NCBI RefSeq assembly: GCF_000238355.1
Contig: NZ_AHCA01000001.1
Coordinates: 744,001-808,000, forward strand
Direction: 5' to 3'
From: Pseudoalteromonas haloplanktis ATCC 14393
Lineage (GTDB): Bacteria; Pseudomonadota; Gammaproteobacteria; Enterobacterales; Alteromonadaceae
Length of the DNA: 64,000 nt
In this document: positions 35,974 to 44,074 of the stretch, in pieces
Position numbering within the stretch: the stretch's first letter is position 1
How the letters are laid out: every line of letters starts with the position of its first letter
Position numbers and translations under genes: made by a program
Notes under the pieces: model-generated
Databases searched by the model: none
Seen by the model: the letters and a program-made list of their open reading frames with translations, nothing else
Told to the model about the DNA's origin: nothing

Positions 35974-36294
35974 TTAATTACTAACCTTACTTTTATACCC
36001 AGCTTTAAAGTTACTTATTTCTTTCTCACAGTATTGAGCCGCAATTTTATATAATTCTCTAAACTCTTTTTGTTCATTTTTATTAGTACCTAATTCAACA
36101 GTTAGGTTCTCGATTACACTCGTGAGCAAAGTCAATTCATCGTATTCTGAATCATTAATGTTATTACTGGGAATACTCCTTAAACACTCCGAAACTTCCA
36201 GAAATAAATTAACTTCATTTTTCACTGCAATATCGTTATTAGATTGTGCAGAAAAACAAATGAGCAAAATAAAGAATAATATGCCTACTTTCAT
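35974..36294 (-). CDS. Small exported protein, unknown function
   Basis: 106 residues with a signal peptide (about 1-18) and a mature part that is helical, acidic in the middle and basic at the end, with two cysteines (about 37 and 88) that could pair. I do not recognise a family. AGGGA lies 6 bases before the ATG, and a perfect 10-bp hairpin sits immediately upstream of that site (36306-36329). Confidence 0.65.
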   Translation of the reverse strand: MKVGILFFILLICFSAQSNNDIAVKNEVNLFLEVSECLRSIPSNNINDSEYDELTLLTSVIENLTVELGTNKNEQKEFRELYKIAAQYCEKEISNFKAGYKSKVSN

Positions 36295-36305
36295 GTGAAT
36301 TCCCT

Positions 36306-36329
36306 ACACTGCATACCAGTATGCAGTGT
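36306..36329 (-). promoter_or_regulatory. Perfect hairpin next to the ribosome-binding site of the small exported protein
   Basis: A 10-bp perfect stem (36306-36315 and 36320-36329) with a 4-base loop ends one or two bases from the AGGGA site of the gene starting at 36294. It could control translation or protect the 5' end. No T run follows on either strand. Confidence 0.5.
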
Positions 36330-36473
36330 CTTCGGTTTAATTTATTTTTATTAATCAGCAAACCATAACTGAGTTGCTGTTTGGATTCAATCAGTTACTT
36401 CGAGTTCAGGTCAGTAACGTATGCTAAAAGTATTTCTACGTTATCCCTCTAGGCGAGTATTCCCTGCCTTTTG

Positions 36474-36506
36474 AAAAGCAAAAGCGTAGCCAGTGGCCAC
36501 GCTTTG
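36474..36506 (-). terminator. Terminator after the aldehyde dehydrogenase gene
   Basis: Read on the minus strand, a stem of seven plus four base pairs (36481-36487 with 36499-36505, and 36489-36492 with 36494-36497, one mismatch between) is followed by a T-rich tract. It lies 39 bases after the aldehyde dehydrogenase stop. Between it and the gene at 36294 there is otherwise only the hairpin at 36306. Confidence 0.6.
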
Positions 36507-36544
36507 CATTACTCAATTAAATTACAGCTTCGCTTAAATCTTGT

Positions 36545-38065
36545 TTAAAAAAAGCCGAGTGGATCTTCGCTATAGCTAACCAGCAGGTTTTTAGTTTGCT
36601 GATAGTGATCAAGAGCGAGTTTGTGAGTTTCACGGCCGATACCTGACTTTTTATAGCCGCCAAATGCAGCATGGGCTGGGTACATATGATAACAGTTAGT
36701 CCACACTCGGCCCGCTTCTATCTTACGGCCAAAGTGATACGCGCGGTTCATATTGCGGCTCCACACGCCAGCCCCTAAACCAAACTCAGAGCTGTTTGCA
36801 AGTTCAAGAGCTTCTGCTTCGTCTTTAAAAGTCGACATGGAAATAACCGGACCAAAAATCTCTTCTTGGAACACCCGCATATCGTTAGTGCCTTTTAACA
36901 GTGTTGGTTGAATATAGTAACCACCATTTAACTCATCACTTAACTGCTCAACATTGCCACCGGTGAGCACTTGTGCTCCTTCTTTTTTACCAATTTCAAT
37001 GTAACTAAGAATTTTATCAAATTGCGCTTGTGATGCCTGTGCGCCCACCATAGTTTCACTATCAAGCGGATTACCGCGTTTAATTTGTAAAGTACGCGCT
37101 AATATCCGCTCAATAAACTGCTCATAAATGTCTTCTTGAATAAATAAGCGCGACGGGCAAGTACAAACTTCGCCTTGGTTAAAATAGGCAAGCACCGCAC
37201 CTTCAATGGCTTTACTTAAAAATGAATCATCTTTGTCCATAACATCGTTAAAGAATATATTAGGAGATTTCCCGCCAAGCTCAACAGTAGAAGGAATAAT
37301 ATTATCAGCCGCACATTTTAAAATATGCGAGCCAACGGGTGTTGAGCCAGTAAAGGCAATTTTTGCAATACGAGTACTGGTTGCCAGTGCTTCACCAGCT
37401 TCTTTACCAAAGCCATTCACAACATTTAAAACCCCTGCAGGAAGCAAATCGCCGATGATTTCCATTAACACTAAAATAGAGGCCGGTGTTTGCTCTGCTG
37501 GTTTTAGAACTACACAATTCCCAGCGGCAAGGGCGGGCGCGAGTTTCCAAGCGGCCATTAGAATAGGAAAATTCCACGGGATAATTTGCCCAACAACACC
37601 TAAAGGCTCATGAAAATGATAGGCAACAGTGGTCTCATCTATCTCACCTATTGTCCCTTCTTGGGCGCGAACACAGCCAGCAAAATAACGAAAGTGATCT
37701 GCTGCTAATGGAATATCCGCCGCTAAAGTTTCGCGAATGGCTTTACCGTTATCCCAAGTTTCAGCCACAGCGAGTAACTCAAGGTTTTGCTCAATGCGAT
37801 CCGCAATTTTTAATAAAATATTGCTGCGCTCAGTGACTGAAGTTGTGCCCCATGCTGTTTTTGCTGCGTGTGCTTTATCAAGCGCAAGTTCAATATCTGC
37901 TTTGTCTGAGCGTGGTATTTTACAAAATACTTTACCGTTAACTGGGCTTATATTATCAAAGTATTGCCCGTTTACAGGCTCAAGCCATTGCCCACCAATA
38001 TAATTACCATACTGAGATTTAAAATTTATAAGCGCGCCATCGCTGCCTGGGTTTGCATAAATCAT
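36545..38065 (-). CDS. NAD-dependent aldehyde dehydrogenase (ExaC/AldB type)
   Basis: 506 residues, full length for the family. Catalytic Cys301 in [11 protein letters not shown] and Glu262 in VELGGKSPN are present, together with the Rossmann [11 protein letters not shown] motif (about 238-248) and the C-terminal block '[17 protein letters not shown]'. The CTCPSR context is characteristic of the acetaldehyde dehydrogenase group (Pseudomonas ExaC, E. coli AldB). It oxidises short aldehydes such as acetaldehyde to acids. It is divergent from an AraC-type regulator with a 164-base spacer. AGGA lies 6 bases before the ATG. Confidence 0.93.
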   Translation of the reverse strand: MIYANPGSDGALINFKSQYGNYIGGQWLEPVNGQYFDNISPVNGKVFCKIPRSDKADIELALDKAHAAKTAWGTTSVTERSNILLKIADRIEQNLELLAVAETWDNGKAIRETLAADIPLAADHFRYFAGCVRAQEGTIGEIDETTVAYHFHEPLGVVGQIIPWNFPILMAAWKLAPALAAGNCVVLKPAEQTPASILVLMEIIGDLLPAGVLNVVNGFGKEAGEALATSTRIAKIAFTGSTPVGSHILKCAADNIIPSTVELGGKSPNIFFNDVMDKDDSFLSKAIEGAVLAYFNQGEVCTCPSRLFIQEDIYEQFIERILARTLQIKRGNPLDSETMVGAQASQAQFDKILSYIEIGKKEGAQVLTGGNVEQLSDELNGGYYIQPTLLKGTNDMRVFQEEIFGPVISMSTFKDEAEALELANSSEFGLGAGVWSRNMNRAYHFGRKIEAGRVWTNCYHMYPAHAAFGGYKKSGIGRETHKLALDHYQQTKNLLVSYSEDPLGFF

Positions 38066-38229
38066 TGTGTGTGTCCTATGTTCAAGTTGTTGTTAAGTTT
38101 GTTAAGTTCAAGCGGAACTTATTGGTTATTTATCCGCCATTAATTGACATTAGCGCATAACAGGCATACAAACATGCTTAGCGGTCCAAAAAACGTGTCT
38201 ATGTGTCCAGACCTAAAAAAGGAAATACT

Positions 38230-39135
38230 ATGGCAGCCTATCTAGCAACAAAAAACCTCAAAAAGCAGCGCCAAGCGGTTGATGTACTTATTGAAAATAA
38301 AGTGACTTTTGCTGCAGAAAATGCCGAACTCAGTATTTACGACACCTATCAGGATGCACAAAAAGTAGCACTTCACTCCAGCGAGCTCTTGTTTTGCGGC
38401 ATGATCAGCGGTAAAAAAATCATGCACGTAGGCGACTGTGACTATCACAAAGAGTTTTTGCCGCAACAATCGTTTGTCTTAGCGCCAGAGCAAAGTGTGT
38501 TGATTGACTTTCCAGAGGCGTCAATTAAGCAACCAACCACCTGTTTAGCGATTGAAATTAGCCGCGATAAAATTAGCCAAGTGGCTGATGCACTTAATTT
38601 ACAACAGCACATAAGTAGTGATGATTTTTTTCACTATATTCCTAAACTTGTGCATGGTGTGCATAATCAACAAACCCAGCAACTACTGGAGCGTATGGTG
38701 GGTTTATTTAGTGAAAACGAGCAAGATCGTCCGTATTTAATTGAGCTATCAATTAATGAGTTAATTACTCGCCTTTTGCAGCAGCAAAGCCGCGATTTAA
38801 TGCTCGCAAATTGCCAAAACCCCGTTATTAACTCTGCTCTTAACTATGTAGTTAATCACATAGCAGAAAACCTCAATCAACCTCTTGATATTGACATATT
38901 ATGCAAAATAGCCTGCATGAGCCGCAGTAAGTTTTATCAACAATTTAAGCTCGCATTTGGATTAAGCCCCGCGGCATATCAACAACAACTGCGACTGAAA
39001 AAAGCACGCAAATTGCTACAATCGGGCCTGCAAGTGAGTCAAATTTGTTATCAGCTAGGCTTTAGCAACCCCAGTCACTTTAGCCGCTTGTTTAAACAAA
39101 TGTTTGGTGCTCCTCCCAAGCACTACAAGCATTAA
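38230..39135 (+). CDS. AraC-family regulator, probably of the aldehyde dehydrogenase gene
   Basis: 301 residues from the ATG at 38230 (AAGGA 6 bases upstream) rather than a GTG at 38203. The N-terminal part has the fold of the AraC N-terminus family found with alcohol/aldehyde catabolism regulators. The C-terminal double helix-turn-helix is clear: 'LCKIACMSRSKFYQQFKLAFG' and 'VSQICYQLGFSNPSHFSRLFKQMFG'. Its divergent place makes the aldehyde dehydrogenase gene the likely target. The spacer carries GGTCCA and TGTCCAGAC half-site-like sequences near 38183-38211. Confidence 0.92.
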   Translation: MAAYLATKNLKKQRQAVDVLIENKVTFAAENAELSIYDTYQDAQKVALHSSELLFCGMISGKKIMHVGDCDYHKEFLPQQSFVLAPEQSVLIDFPEASIKQPTTCLAIEISRDKISQVADALNLQQHISSDDFFHYIPKLVHGVHNQQTQQLLERMVGLFSENEQDRPYLIELSINELITRLLQQQSRDLMLANCQNPVINSALNYVVNHIAENLNQPLDIDILCKIACMSRSKFYQQFKLAFGLSPAAYQQQLRLKKARKLLQSGLQVSQICYQLGFSNPSHFSRLFKQMFGAPPKHYKH

Positions 39136-39177
39136 TATTCAGATAATAAGAATTTTTAGCTAATTTAAAAATTTTTA

Positions 39178-39206
39178 TTGACTCAAACGCAATTGCAGAT
39201 TATTTT
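39178..39206 (+). promoter_or_regulatory. Probable sigma-70 promoter for the antiporter gene
   Basis: TTGACT at 39178-39183 and TATTTT at 39201-39206 are separated by exactly 17 bases. Transcription would start near 39213, giving a leader of about 228 nt. Confidence 0.55.
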
Positions 39207-39390
39207 CCCGTCGATGTTTTTATCGGCATAACAATAGCGGCATGCATCCCCTGCACCGTCTGGCGCCAAGCCAACGCACTTCACTGTGTCGCATTGTGCT
39301 AAACCCACCGCGAAACCCAACAGTGACGTCTGCGTGCAAAAGCAGTGACTTGGAATATCAGCCCTTGGGCTAACATTCTTTGTTTTTGTT

Positions 39391-39428
39391 AAGTAGCTTG
39401 AGCCAATCACTCAAGTACTTTTTATTTT
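39391..39428 (+). terminator. Terminator-like hairpin just before the antiporter start
   Basis: An 11-bp stem with a single bulged G (39391-39402 with 39410-39420) and a 7-base loop is followed by a T-rich run to 39428. Only 12 bases separate it from the ATG at 39441, and no ribosome-binding site is visible in that space. It may end araC transcripts or act as the switch of a regulated leader. Confidence 0.65.
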
Positions 39429-39440
39429 GTGAATACTTAA

Positions 39441-40823
39441 ATGCTTGAACCTTCTGCGTTAAGTCTTGTGCCGCCGATTGTAGTGGTGGTATTGGCGATC
39501 GTACTACGTCGCCCAATTTTATCTTTGCTGATCGGTGCCTTAGTGGGCCTGGCTATGCTTAACCCTGTTGAAATGCTAAGCAATTTTGCCGCGGCTTCAC
39601 TAAAAGTGATGGTCGATGAAACAATTGGCTGGTTAATACTTGTGTGTGGTGGTTTTGGTGCGCTAATAGCATTATTAGTGCGCACTGGCGGCGCCTCTGC
39701 ATTTGGTAGTTTTGCACTGCGCTTTTGTAAAGGGCCTCGTTCGTCATTACTCATGACCTACGTACTGGGTATCGTTATATTTATCGACGATTACCTCAAT
39801 GCGCTCACCGTAGGTGAAACCATGAAGCGCATTACCGATAAATTTAAAATCAGCCGTGAAATGCTTGCTTACGTGGTCGACTCGACCGCTGCACCAATTT
39901 GTGTATTAGTCCCCCTATCAACTTGGGCAGTATTTTTTGGCGGTTTATTGGTTGATAACAATATCGCAGGTGAAGGACAAGGTATTGCAGTTTATATGCA
40001 AGCCATTCCTTACATGTTATACGCTTGGTTTGCAGTACTGATTGTGCCATTAGTGGTGTTTGGGGTGATCCCATTATTTGGGCCAATGAAAAAAGCCCAA
40101 CTACTTGCAATTAAAGAGCAGCCGCAAGTCGACCCAGCGCAATACGAAGACGTACAAACAGCTGATGAATATGCAGTAAAAGCGGTAGAAGAAAGCTTTG
40201 AAAGTGCAGATAGCCACGGCAAATTGTACAATTTTTTGCTACCGATTTTTTTACTCGTTGCGTTTACGGTGTATTTTGAAATCGACGTATACAAAGGGTT
40301 ACTAGCCACATTTGCTGTGACAATCCCTTTTTATATGCTGCAAAAGCTCATGCCCTTTGCTGAAATGATCGAAAAAATGTTAGATGGCTTTAAGAGTATG
40401 TTACCCGCCATTGGCACAGTGATCGCCGCATTTATTTTTAAAGATGTCTGCGATCAATTATTGCTACCGCAGTTTGTGATTGAGTCACTTAGCCCATTTA
40501 TGACCGCAGGCTATTTACCTGCAGTGGTATTTTTGGCAATGGCTATTTTAGCGTTTGCAACGGGTTCAAGCTGGGGAATTTTTGCGGTAACTATTCCTAT
40601 TGTAATGCCACTTGCCATCGCGGTTGATGCCAATATACCGCTGGTGATTGGCGCACTGTTATCGGCTTCATCATTTGGTAGCCAAGCATGCTTTTACTCA
40701 GACTCAACGGTCCTTGCAGCCCAAGGCTCAGGCTGTAATTTAATGAGCCACGCAATTACTCAATTGCCGTATACACTCATCGCAGCAGCCTGCGCATTTG
40801 TCGGATTTTTAGTGATAGCTTAG
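39441..40823 (+). CDS. NhaC-family Na+/H+ antiporter-like transporter
   Basis: 460 residues with about 11-12 membrane segments. The NhaC signature region is present: 'VIFIDDYLNALTVGETMKRITDKF' and 'VDSTAAPICVLVPLSTWAVFF'. The C-terminal half has 'FATGSSWGIFAVTIPIVMPLA'. A hydrophilic loop at about 215-260 is acidic. Members exchange sodium and protons or move amino acids such as lysine or malate/lactate with sodium; the substrate cannot be told. The ATG lacks an obvious ribosome-binding site and follows the hairpin at 39391, suggesting translational or transcriptional control. Confidence 0.87.
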   Translation: MLEPSALSLVPPIVVVVLAIVLRRPILSLLIGALVGLAMLNPVEMLSNFAAASLKVMVDETIGWLILVCGGFGALIALLVRTGGASAFGSFALRFCKGPRSSLLMTYVLGIVIFIDDYLNALTVGETMKRITDKFKISREMLAYVVDSTAAPICVLVPLSTWAVFFGGLLVDNNIAGEGQGIAVYMQAIPYMLYAWFAVLIVPLVVFGVIPLFGPMKKAQLLAIKEQPQVDPAQYEDVQTADEYAVKAVEESFESADSHGKLYNFLLPIFLLVAFTVYFEIDVYKGLLATFAVTIPFYMLQKLMPFAEMIEKMLDGFKSMLPAIGTVIAAFIFKDVCDQLLLPQFVIESLSPFMTAGYLPAVVFLAMAILAFATGSSWGIFAVTIPIVMPLAIAVDANIPLVIGALLSASSFGSQACFYSDSTVLAAQGSGCNLMSHAITQLPYTLIAAACAFVGFLVIA

Positions 40824-40877
40824 GCCGATAGATTTAAGAGGAAAGTTGGCAAGGTTAAAAATAAATCTAGCCTTTTC

Positions 40878-40910
40878 TAGCGCGGGAAATAAATACCCGC
40901 GCTATTTTTT
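40878..40910 (+). terminator. Rho-independent terminator of the antiporter gene
   Basis: A 9-bp GC-rich perfect stem (40878-40886 and 40896-40904) with a 9-base loop is followed directly by six T residues. It lies 55 bases after the stop. Confidence 0.92.
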
Positions 40911-41166
40911 ATGAAGGAAACAATCGAATTCTAATAGCGAGGCTAAAAATTTAGTGATAGCTTCAATCTGGTTAAAAGCTTACGAGTAAAACTCAAAACA
41001 CTAACAACTTAATCCTTTCACCTTGCCTACTTTCTCATCGCAAGCTTTGCTGTTTTAAAAATTAACCCGACTATTACTTGTATGTACTCCCCTAAAAAGC
41101 GGATAATTGCAGCTAAATGAAAATACACTGACTAAGTCTAGCGCAAACACCTGCAAGCCTAGCTTA

Positions 41167-41180
41167 TTAGTGCGCACTAA
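41167..41180 (+). promoter_or_regulatory. Palindrome adjoining the ycaO ribosome-binding site
   Basis: TTAGTGCGCACTAA is a perfect 14-base palindrome whose last two bases are part of the AAGGTGG site that serves the ATG at 41195. It could be an operator or an RNA hairpin that hides the site. Confidence 0.45.
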
Positions 41181-41194
41181 GGTGGACCAACTCA

Positions 41195-43375
41195 ATGGAA
41201 ATTAAAGTTAATTTTCTCGATAATCTTAGGTTAGAAGCTAAGTTTGACGATTTCTCAGTCATTGCGGATCAACCAATCCGTTATAAAGGCGATGGCTCTG
41301 CGCCGAGTCCTTTTGACTATTTTTTAGCATCGTCGGCTTTATGTGCTGCGTACTTTATAAAAGTGTATTGTAATGCCCGTGATATCTCGACCGATGGCAT
41401 TCGTGTTGCGCAAAACAACATTGTTGATCCGGAAGATCGTTACAACCAAATTTTCCAAATTCAAGTTGAACTGCCTGAAAGCATTTCTGAAAAAGACCGT
41501 ACCGGTATCTTGCGCTCGGTTGACCGCTGTACCGTTAAGCGTGTTATTCAAACTGTGCCTGAGTTTAAAATTGATGCAGTAGAAAGCCTCGATAACGATG
41601 CACAAGCCATGCTGATGGCAAAACCAGAAGGTAGCGAAAGCACCTTTATCCTAGGTAAAGATTTACCCCTTGAGCAAACTATTGCTGATATGACCGCGAT
41701 TTTGGCCGACTTAGGCATGAAAATTGAAATTTCATCGTGGCGTAATATCGTACCAAATGTATGGTCTCTGCATATTCGTGATGCGGCCTCACCAATGTGT
41801 TTTACCAATGGTAAGGGTGCCACTAAAGAAAGCGCATTATGCTCTGCCCTTGGCGAATTTATCGAGCGTTTAAACTGTAACTTTTTCTACAATGATCAAT
41901 TCCTTGGTGAAGAAATTGCCAACAGTGAGTTTGTCCATTACCCAAATGAAAAGTGGTTTAAGCTCACCGATGACGATTCACTGCCTGAAGGCATTTTAGA
42001 CGACTACACGCTAAGCATTTATAACCCTGAAGATGAGCTGTGTGGCTCACACCTTATCGACACTAACTCAGGCAATGTTGAGCGCGGTATTTGCTCTATC
42101 CCGTATGTGCGTCACTCTGACGGCGAAACCGTGTATTTTCCGTCAAACTTGATTGAAAACTTATTTTTAAGTAACGGCATGAGCGCAGGTAATAACTTTG
42201 CTGAAGCAAAAGTACAATGTTTATCTGAAATTTTTGAGCGTGCCGTTAAGCGCCAAATTATCGAGCAAGAAATTGTCTTACCCGATGTGCCTGACTCGGT
42301 ACTTGCTAAATACCCTGGCATTGTTGCCGGTATTAAAGGGCTAGAAGAGCAAGGCTTTCCAGTTGTAGTAAAAGATGCCTCACTGGGTGGTCAATTTCCT
42401 GTGATGTGCGTTACCTTAATGAACCCAAAAACCGGTGGTGTGTTTGCTTCATTTGGTGCGCACCCAAGCTTTGAAGTAGCCCTTGAGCGCAGCTTAACTG
42501 AGCTATTACAAGGTCGCAGCTTTGAAGGGTTAAATGACGTACCAAAACCAACCTTTAACAGTATGGCAGTATCTGAGCCTGAAAACTTTGTTGAACACTT
42601 TATTGATTCAACAGGTAAAATTTCATGGCGTTTCTTTAGTGCTAAACACGATTATGACTTTGTAGAGTGGGATTTTTCAGGCACTAATGAAGAAGAAACC
42701 GCAAGCCTATTTGGCATTTTAAAAGATTTAGGAAAAGAAGCCTACATTGCTGAATTTTCAGATATTGGCACCGCTTGTCGTATTTTAGTACCTGACTATT
42801 CAGAAGTGTATCCTGTCGAAGATTTAATTTGGGATAACACCAACAAAGCCCTAAAATACCGTGCAGACATTTTAAATCTGCACAGCTTAGATGAAGACCA
42901 ACTAGCCGATTTAGTTGAACGACTTGAAGAAAGTCAATTGGATAACTACATCGATATCATCACCTTAATTGGTGTTGAGTTTGACGAAAATACAGTTTGG
43001 GGCCAGCTAACGATTCTTGAGCTTAAATTGCTTATCTATTTAGCACTGGGTGATTTAGAAGCCACAATGGAACTGGTTGAAACCTTTTTACAGTTTAACG
43101 ACAACACCGTTGAACGCGGGTTATTTTATCAAGCCATGCACGCCACACTCGAAGTGGCACTGAGCGAAGACTTAGAAATTGAAGACTATATTCATAGCTT
43201 CACTCGCATGTTTGGTCAAGAAGTCATGGATGCTGTGGTAGGTTCAATCAATGGCGATGTATTGTTCTACGGTTTAACACCGACCAATATGCAACTTGAA
43301 GGGTTAGAGCGTCATCAGCGCTTAATTGATAGCTACAAAAAACTACACGCCGCACGCGCAGCAAGCGCTAAATAA
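41195..43375 (+). CDS. ycaO: OsmC domain / YcaO domain fusion protein
   Basis: 726 residues in three parts: an N-terminal OsmC/Ohr-like domain (about 1-140, with 'GSAPSPFDYFLASSALCAAYF' holding one of the usual redox cysteines), the YcaO cyclodehydratase-fold domain (about 165-560, with 'GKGATKESALCSALGEFIERL' and 'AEAKVQCLSEIFERAVKR', which hold the ATP-binding glutamates), and a helical TPR-like C-terminus. E. coli YcaO, an ATP-using enzyme, is linked to RimO-dependent methylthiolation of ribosomal protein S12. No precursor peptide gene for azole synthesis is seen nearby, which favours the housekeeping type. The whole fusion is a known architecture in marine gammaproteobacteria. Confidence 0.9.
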   Translation: MEIKVNFLDNLRLEAKFDDFSVIADQPIRYKGDGSAPSPFDYFLASSALCAAYFIKVYCNARDISTDGIRVAQNNIVDPEDRYNQIFQIQVELPESISEKDRTGILRSVDRCTVKRVIQTVPEFKIDAVESLDNDAQAMLMAKPEGSESTFILGKDLPLEQTIADMTAILADLGMKIEISSWRNIVPNVWSLHIRDAASPMCFTNGKGATKESALCSALGEFIERLNCNFFYNDQFLGEEIANSEFVHYPNEKWFKLTDDDSLPEGILDDYTLSIYNPEDELCGSHLIDTNSGNVERGICSIPYVRHSDGETVYFPSNLIENLFLSNGMSAGNNFAEAKVQCLSEIFERAVKRQIIEQEIVLPDVPDSVLAKYPGIVAGIKGLEEQGFPVVVKDASLGGQFPVMCVTLMNPKTGGVFASFGAHPSFEVALERSLTELLQGRSFEGLNDVPKPTFNSMAVSEPENFVEHFIDSTGKISWRFFSAKHDYDFVEWDFSGTNEEETASLFGILKDLGKEAYIAEFSDIGTACRILVPDYSEVYPVEDLIWDNTNKALKYRADILNLHSLDEDQLADLVERLEESQLDNYIDIITLIGVEFDENTVWGQLTILELKLLIYLALGDLEATMELVETFLQFNDNTVERGLFYQAMHATLEVALSEDLEIEDYIHSFTRMFGQEVMDAVVGSINGDVLFYGLTPTNMQLEGLERHQRLIDSYKKLHAARAASAK

Positions 43376-43380
43376 CAGTG

Positions 43381-43457
43381 TGAGCGCGAGGTAAACTCGC
43401 GCCTACGTTAAGTGCTTACCCCATACCTGACGTAGGCTCGGCTTTATGCCGCGCTAA
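43381..43457. repeat. Inverted pair of GTAG-type REP elements
   Basis: Two REP-like units face each other. The minus-strand unit has GTAG (43406-43403) followed by a 7-bp stem hairpin (43402-43384, loop TTTAC). The plus-strand unit has GTAG (43432-43435) followed by a similar imperfect hairpin (43436-43454, loop TTTAT). Read 5' to 3', both begin ACGTAGGC and share the same stem-loop-stem plan with compensating differences. GTAG plus a GC-rich hairpin is the recognised REP form mobilised by RAYT transposases. They lie just after the ycaO stop, between convergent genes, and may also serve as terminators. Confidence 0.75.
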
Positions 43458-43465
43458 TCACTTAT

Positions 43466-43870
43466 TTAAGCACCGAGCATTGGCAGGTGCTTTATTTTTT
43501 TATAACGCAAAGCCTGCGATAAACAATGCGCAAGCGCTGTTATCGGTAATGCGTGCTGTAACTCAAACACCAAAGCACGATTACCTTGATAGACAAAGGT
43601 GTCACCGTACAATTCCTTAAATGTCTCCACCAGCGTAGTGTTACAGTTAAAGTAAATACAAAATTGCTGCGGTGCTTTGTCTTTATAGTCAAACCTGATT
43701 GTGGAACCAGTTTTTGAAATATAACTCGGCTCACCCCATTTCAGTGTTTCTTCAAGTTCAGTAATACCCTGCTCTTTCGCGACCTGAAAAATCAACGTTC
43801 TTACTTCATCCAATATCACAGCAACCGCTGCTGGGTAAGTGGTGAATTTTTGTTTTACCCGTTTATCCAT
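43466..43870 (-). CDS. DUF1801 domain protein
   Basis: 134 residues from the ATG at 43870 (GAAGGA 9 bases upstream); a frame extension to 43933 has no site. The DUF1801 blocks are present: 'LKWGEPSYISKTGSTIRFDYK' and 'FCIYFNCNTTLVETFKELYGD'. The family (YdhG-like) is cytosolic and of unknown function. It is convergent with ycaO across the REP pair. Confidence 0.85.
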   Translation of the reverse strand: MDKRVKQKFTTYPAAVAVILDEVRTLIFQVAKEQGITELEETLKWGEPSYISKTGSTIRFDYKDKAPQQFCIYFNCNTTLVETFKELYGDTFVYQGNRALVFELQHALPITALAHCLSQALRYKKIKHLPMLGA

Positions 43871-44074
43871 TAATAAGTATCCTTCGTAGCCAGAGCAAAC
43901 ACCAATCGAAACAAATGTATCATTGTGTATCATTTGTTATCACACTGATGCCAGATTGAAAACTTTTAGTGATAATAACGTCGCTGGAATATTCATCAAA
44001 TACATAACCACGCTTCATCAACAGATTATTTTTTGAATTATTTCATAGCATCCTTTTATCATTTTGGAGTTTCT

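Larger units (their letters stand above)
39136..39440 (+). promoter_or_regulatory. Long leader of the NhaC-type antiporter gene; candidate regulatory RNA
   Basis: This 305-base gap holds a plausible promoter (39178-39206), a GC-richer block (about 39229-39330) with two AAACCCA repeats (39301-39307 and 39313-39319), a 2-base-loop GCCC/GGGC hairpin at 39361-39370, and a terminator-like hairpin ending 12 bases before the ATG. The layout of promoter, structured leader, terminator and start codon is that of a riboswitch or attenuator. I could not match any known aptamer. The GC-rich block might instead be a dispersed repeat. A minus-strand frame of 75 codons (39183-39410, GTG start, six Cys) also covers it, but I do not call it a gene. 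Confidence 0.45.
40824..41194. other. Intergenic region between antiporter and ycaO genes
   Basis: This 371-base gap holds the antiporter terminator (40878-40910) and a 14-base palindrome next to the ycaO ribosome-binding site (41167-41180). The stretch between is AT-rich and shows no frame, RNA gene or clear promoter that I can defend. Confidence 0.6.

Noticed and set aside
37206..37613. 135-codon plus-strand frame inside the aldehyde dehydrogenase gene
   Set aside because: It is antisense to the catalytic domain of a clear gene and has no signal of its own.
39183..39410. Minus-strand cysteine-rich frame of 75 codons before the antiporter gene
   Set aside because: It starts with GTG without a ribosome-binding site, covers the likely promoter and leader of the plus-strand gene, and shows no known family. 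I treat it as a chance frame in a GC-rich block.
39213..39428. Lysine riboswitch before the NhaC-type gene
   Set aside because: The gene type and leader size fit, but the conserved lysine aptamer core is not recognisable, so only an unnamed regulatory leader is reported.
41195..43375. RiPP (azole peptide) biosynthesis locus based on the YcaO domain
   Set aside because: No precursor peptide, dehydrogenase, protease or exporter gene is beside it, and the OsmC fusion is the housekeeping-type architecture.
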